Positions 4,848 through 6,354 of a stretch of 6,354 nt of DNA are shown here, piece after piece. The stretch is from Candidatus Nitrosopumilus sp. (GTDB lineage Archaea > Thermoproteota > Nitrososphaeria > Nitrososphaerales > Nitrosopumilaceae), in the NCBI GenBank assembly GCA_029860565.1, contig JAOUAY010000074.1, positions 1 to 6,354 of the forward strand. The letters run 5' to 3'. Within the stretch, counting starts at the first letter, position 1. Each line of letters opens with the position of its first letter. Both the position numbers and the translations under genes were made by a program. The notes beneath the pieces were generated by a model that saw nothing but the letters and a program-made list of their open reading frames with translations, made no database searches and was not told where the DNA came from.

Positions 4848-5898
4848 AACAAGAGAATTAATAATTTCGCCTAAAGTGTCTCAGATACAATTAGTCAAAT
4901 TTCTACCTCAGTTAGAGGCGGAGGGAGTAAAGATGGTGTATTTAGATCCAAAAAAAATAGGTAAAATAAAAACAAAACTTCAAACAGTTTTTACATCTAG
5001 TATTTCAGATTATGTAGTTCTCGATAAAGATGGGACAAAACCAAAAGGTAAGAAAGTTGGAAGAAAATTTCAAGTATTATCAAATTCAGATATTGATAAT
5101 ATCCTCACAATTGCTAAGAAAGAACTAGACTTTGTAATTGTTGAAGTAAAAGATTGGAAAATAATTCCTTTAGAGAATATCATTGCAAAATTACACAAAA
5201 TTCATACTAAAATTTTTGCAATTGCCAAAACACCTGAGGAGGTAAGGAAAATGTTTTCAATTTTAGAAGTAGGTGTAGACGGGGTAATCTTTAGCACATC
5301 ATCAATTAATGAAGTAAGAGAGGTCATGGTATACTTGGGAACAAAAAATTTCGACATGAAACCTGCAAAAATTACAGAAATTAAAGAAGTTGGAGATGGT
5401 GAACGAGTTTGTGTAGATACAGCCTCAATGTTACATAAGGGGGAAGGAATGCTAATTGGAAGTAGATCAAACTTTCTGTTTCTAGTTCATAATGAATCAG
5501 TAGGATCATCATTTACATCACCAAGACCATTTAGAGTAAATGCAGGCGCAGTTCATTGCTACACATTATCACCAGATGGAACAACAAATTATCTCTCAGA
5601 AGTAGAAACAGGCTCTGAAGTGCTAATTCTTAATTCAAAGGGAAAAGCAAGAAGAGTAACCGTAGGAAGATCCAAGATTGAACGCAGACCAATGTTAATG
5701 ATTAAAGCTACAGTAGATGGAGAAATAGGCGGAATAATAGCACAAGATGCAGAAACAATTCGATTTGTAAAATCAAATGGCCAACTAGTATCAGTAACAC
5801 ATCTAAAGAAAGGAGATACCGTCATGGTACATGCAAAACCTGCAACAGGTAGACATTTTGGAATGGAAGTTTCAGATGAGTACATACTAGAAAAATGA
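4840..5898 (+). CDS. aroB': 3-dehydroquinate synthase II, AroB'
   Basis: The 352-residue product matches archaeal 3-dehydroquinate synthase II (about 360 residues), which uses NAD+ to deaminate ADH oxidatively and closes the ring to 3-dehydroquinate; it is unrelated to bacterial AroB. Visible family segments are ELIISPKV at the N-terminus, GDGERVCVDT (186-194), GEGMLIGSRSNFLF (201-214), RPFRVNAGAVHCY (229-241), YLSEVETGSEVL (251-262) and VGRSKIERRPMLMI (275-288). The start must be the TTG at 4840: an in-frame TGA stands at 4831-4833 and the only codons between are AAA. This TTG lies inside the end of aroA', and AAGGAAG at 4821-4827 may act as a Shine-Dalgarno site, a little far at 12 bases. 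The overlap implies translational coupling with aroA'. The N-terminal half is richer in Lys and less conserved than the C-terminal half. Confidence 0.95.
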   Translation: MSKTRELIISPKVSQIQLVKFLPQLEAEGVKMVYLDPKKIGKIKTKLQTVFTSSISDYVVLDKDGTKPKGKKVGRKFQVLSNSDIDNILTIAKKELDFVIVEVKDWKIIPLENIIAKLHKIHTKIFAIAKTPEEVRKMFSILEVGVDGVIFSTSSINEVREVMVYLGTKNFDMKPAKITEIKEVGDGERVCVDTASMLHKGEGMLIGSRSNFLFLVHNESVGSSFTSPRPFRVNAGAVHCYTLSPDGTTNYLSEVETGSEVLILNSKGKARRVTVGRSKIERRPMLMIKATVDGEIGGIIAQDAETIRFVKSNGQLVSVTHLKKGDTVMVHAKPATGRHFGMEVSDEYILEK

Positions 5899-6354
5899 AA
5901 TACAAGACATGTGTATCTATTGGGGAGAAAACACCTATAAAGATTGGGAAAATTTTAAAAATTGCACTAAAAAAATCAGATTATGTTGAAGTAAGATTGG
6001 ATTTTTTAAAAATAGAACAAATTCCAGAAACGTTAGAGATGATCAAAAAAGATCTTAATAGAATCGTATGTACGTTAAGACCAAAAACAGAAGGAGGTAA
6101 ATTTTCTGGAAATGAAAAAGAACGAATTGCAATTCTAAAATTAATCGCCGAGTACAATCCTTTCCTATTAGATATAGAATTTAACACATTAAAGAATAAT
6201 TTATCATTAACAAAATATCTAAAATCAACAAAGACAAAATTACTTGTGTCATGGCATGATTTTAAAAAAACACCTAATTCTTTAGAACTTAAGAATAAAA
6301 TTAATCAAATGAGCAAATTTTCATCAAATGTAAAAATTGTAAGCACAGCAAAAT
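5895..6354 (+). CDS. aroD: Type I 3-dehydroquinate dehydratase, AroD (partial, C-terminus outside window)
   Basis: An ATG at 5895 overlaps the aroB' stop (ATGA) and opens a frame that runs to the window end: 153 codons of an expected 220 or so. The enzyme dehydrates 3-dehydroquinate to 3-dehydroshikimate through a Schiff base. Type I signatures are all present: VEVRLDF (31-37, with E32 and R34), CTLRPKTEGG (59-68, R62), DIEF (93-96), SWHDFKKTP (119-127, catalytic H121) and VKIVSTAK (146-153, with K147 as the expected Schiff-base lysine). The first strand, SIG near residue 8, also fits. The missing part would hold the C-terminal substrate loop; nothing suggests real truncation. No Shine-Dalgarno site precedes the ATG, so translation is probably coupled to aroB'. 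It follows AroB' in the pathway as in the operon. Confidence 0.93.
   Translation, partial: MKYKTCVSIGEKTPIKIGKILKIALKKSDYVEVRLDFLKIEQIPETLEMIKKDLNRIVCTLRPKTEGGKFSGNEKERIAILKLIAEYNPFLLDIEFNTLKNNLSLTKYLKSTKTKLLVSWHDFKKTPNSLELKNKINQMSKFSSNVKIVSTAK

Noticed and set aside
5589..6187. Minus-strand frames within aroB' and aroD
   Set aside because: They are antisense to strongly conserved enzyme motifs.

Overview
The window looks like a chromosomal segment of an ammonia-oxidising archaeon of the Nitrosopumilus type (Thaumarchaeota / Nitrososphaerota). Three things point there: low GC content by eye; archaeal TATA boxes placed about 26-29 bases before start codons with almost no leader; and the archaeal version of the early shikimate pathway next to futalosine-type menaquinone genes. 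The genus is an inference.

Left part (1-1216): a leftward gene, cut by the window edge, encodes a short coiled coil followed by almost perfect 30-residue Lys/Pro/Ala/Glu repeats. It diverges from a small cysteine/histidine-rich protein gene (504-878) across a 97-bp region with two opposed TATA boxes and an imperfect inverted repeat between them. Then comes 338 bp with no convincing gene, holding at most a 29-codon zinc-knuckle-like reading frame on the minus strand.

Middle (1217-3931): a UbiD-family prenylated-FMN decarboxylase (plus strand) and an MqnC-like radical SAM enzyme (minus strand) meet tail to tail, with stop codons overlapping by 6 bp. Together they suggest menaquinone synthesis by the futalosine route, the UbiD protein being a candidate for the late decarboxylase. 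Behind the radical SAM gene, on the same strand, lies an overlooked 26-codon frame for a one-span membrane peptide, with a very good TATA box and a perfect palindrome between that box and the start codon.

Right part (4065-6354): a tightly packed plus-strand operon for 3-dehydroquinate formation without erythrose 4-phosphate: ADH synthase (AroA'), 3-dehydroquinate synthase II (AroB', TTG start inside the end of the previous gene) and type I 3-dehydroquinate dehydratase (AroD, ATGA overlap, cut by the window end). The three act in succession toward chorismate and aromatic amino acids.

Most of the window is core metabolism. The least explained pieces are the repeat protein, the Cys/His protein and the 26-residue membrane peptide. 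No RNA gene, mobile element or CRISPR array was seen.
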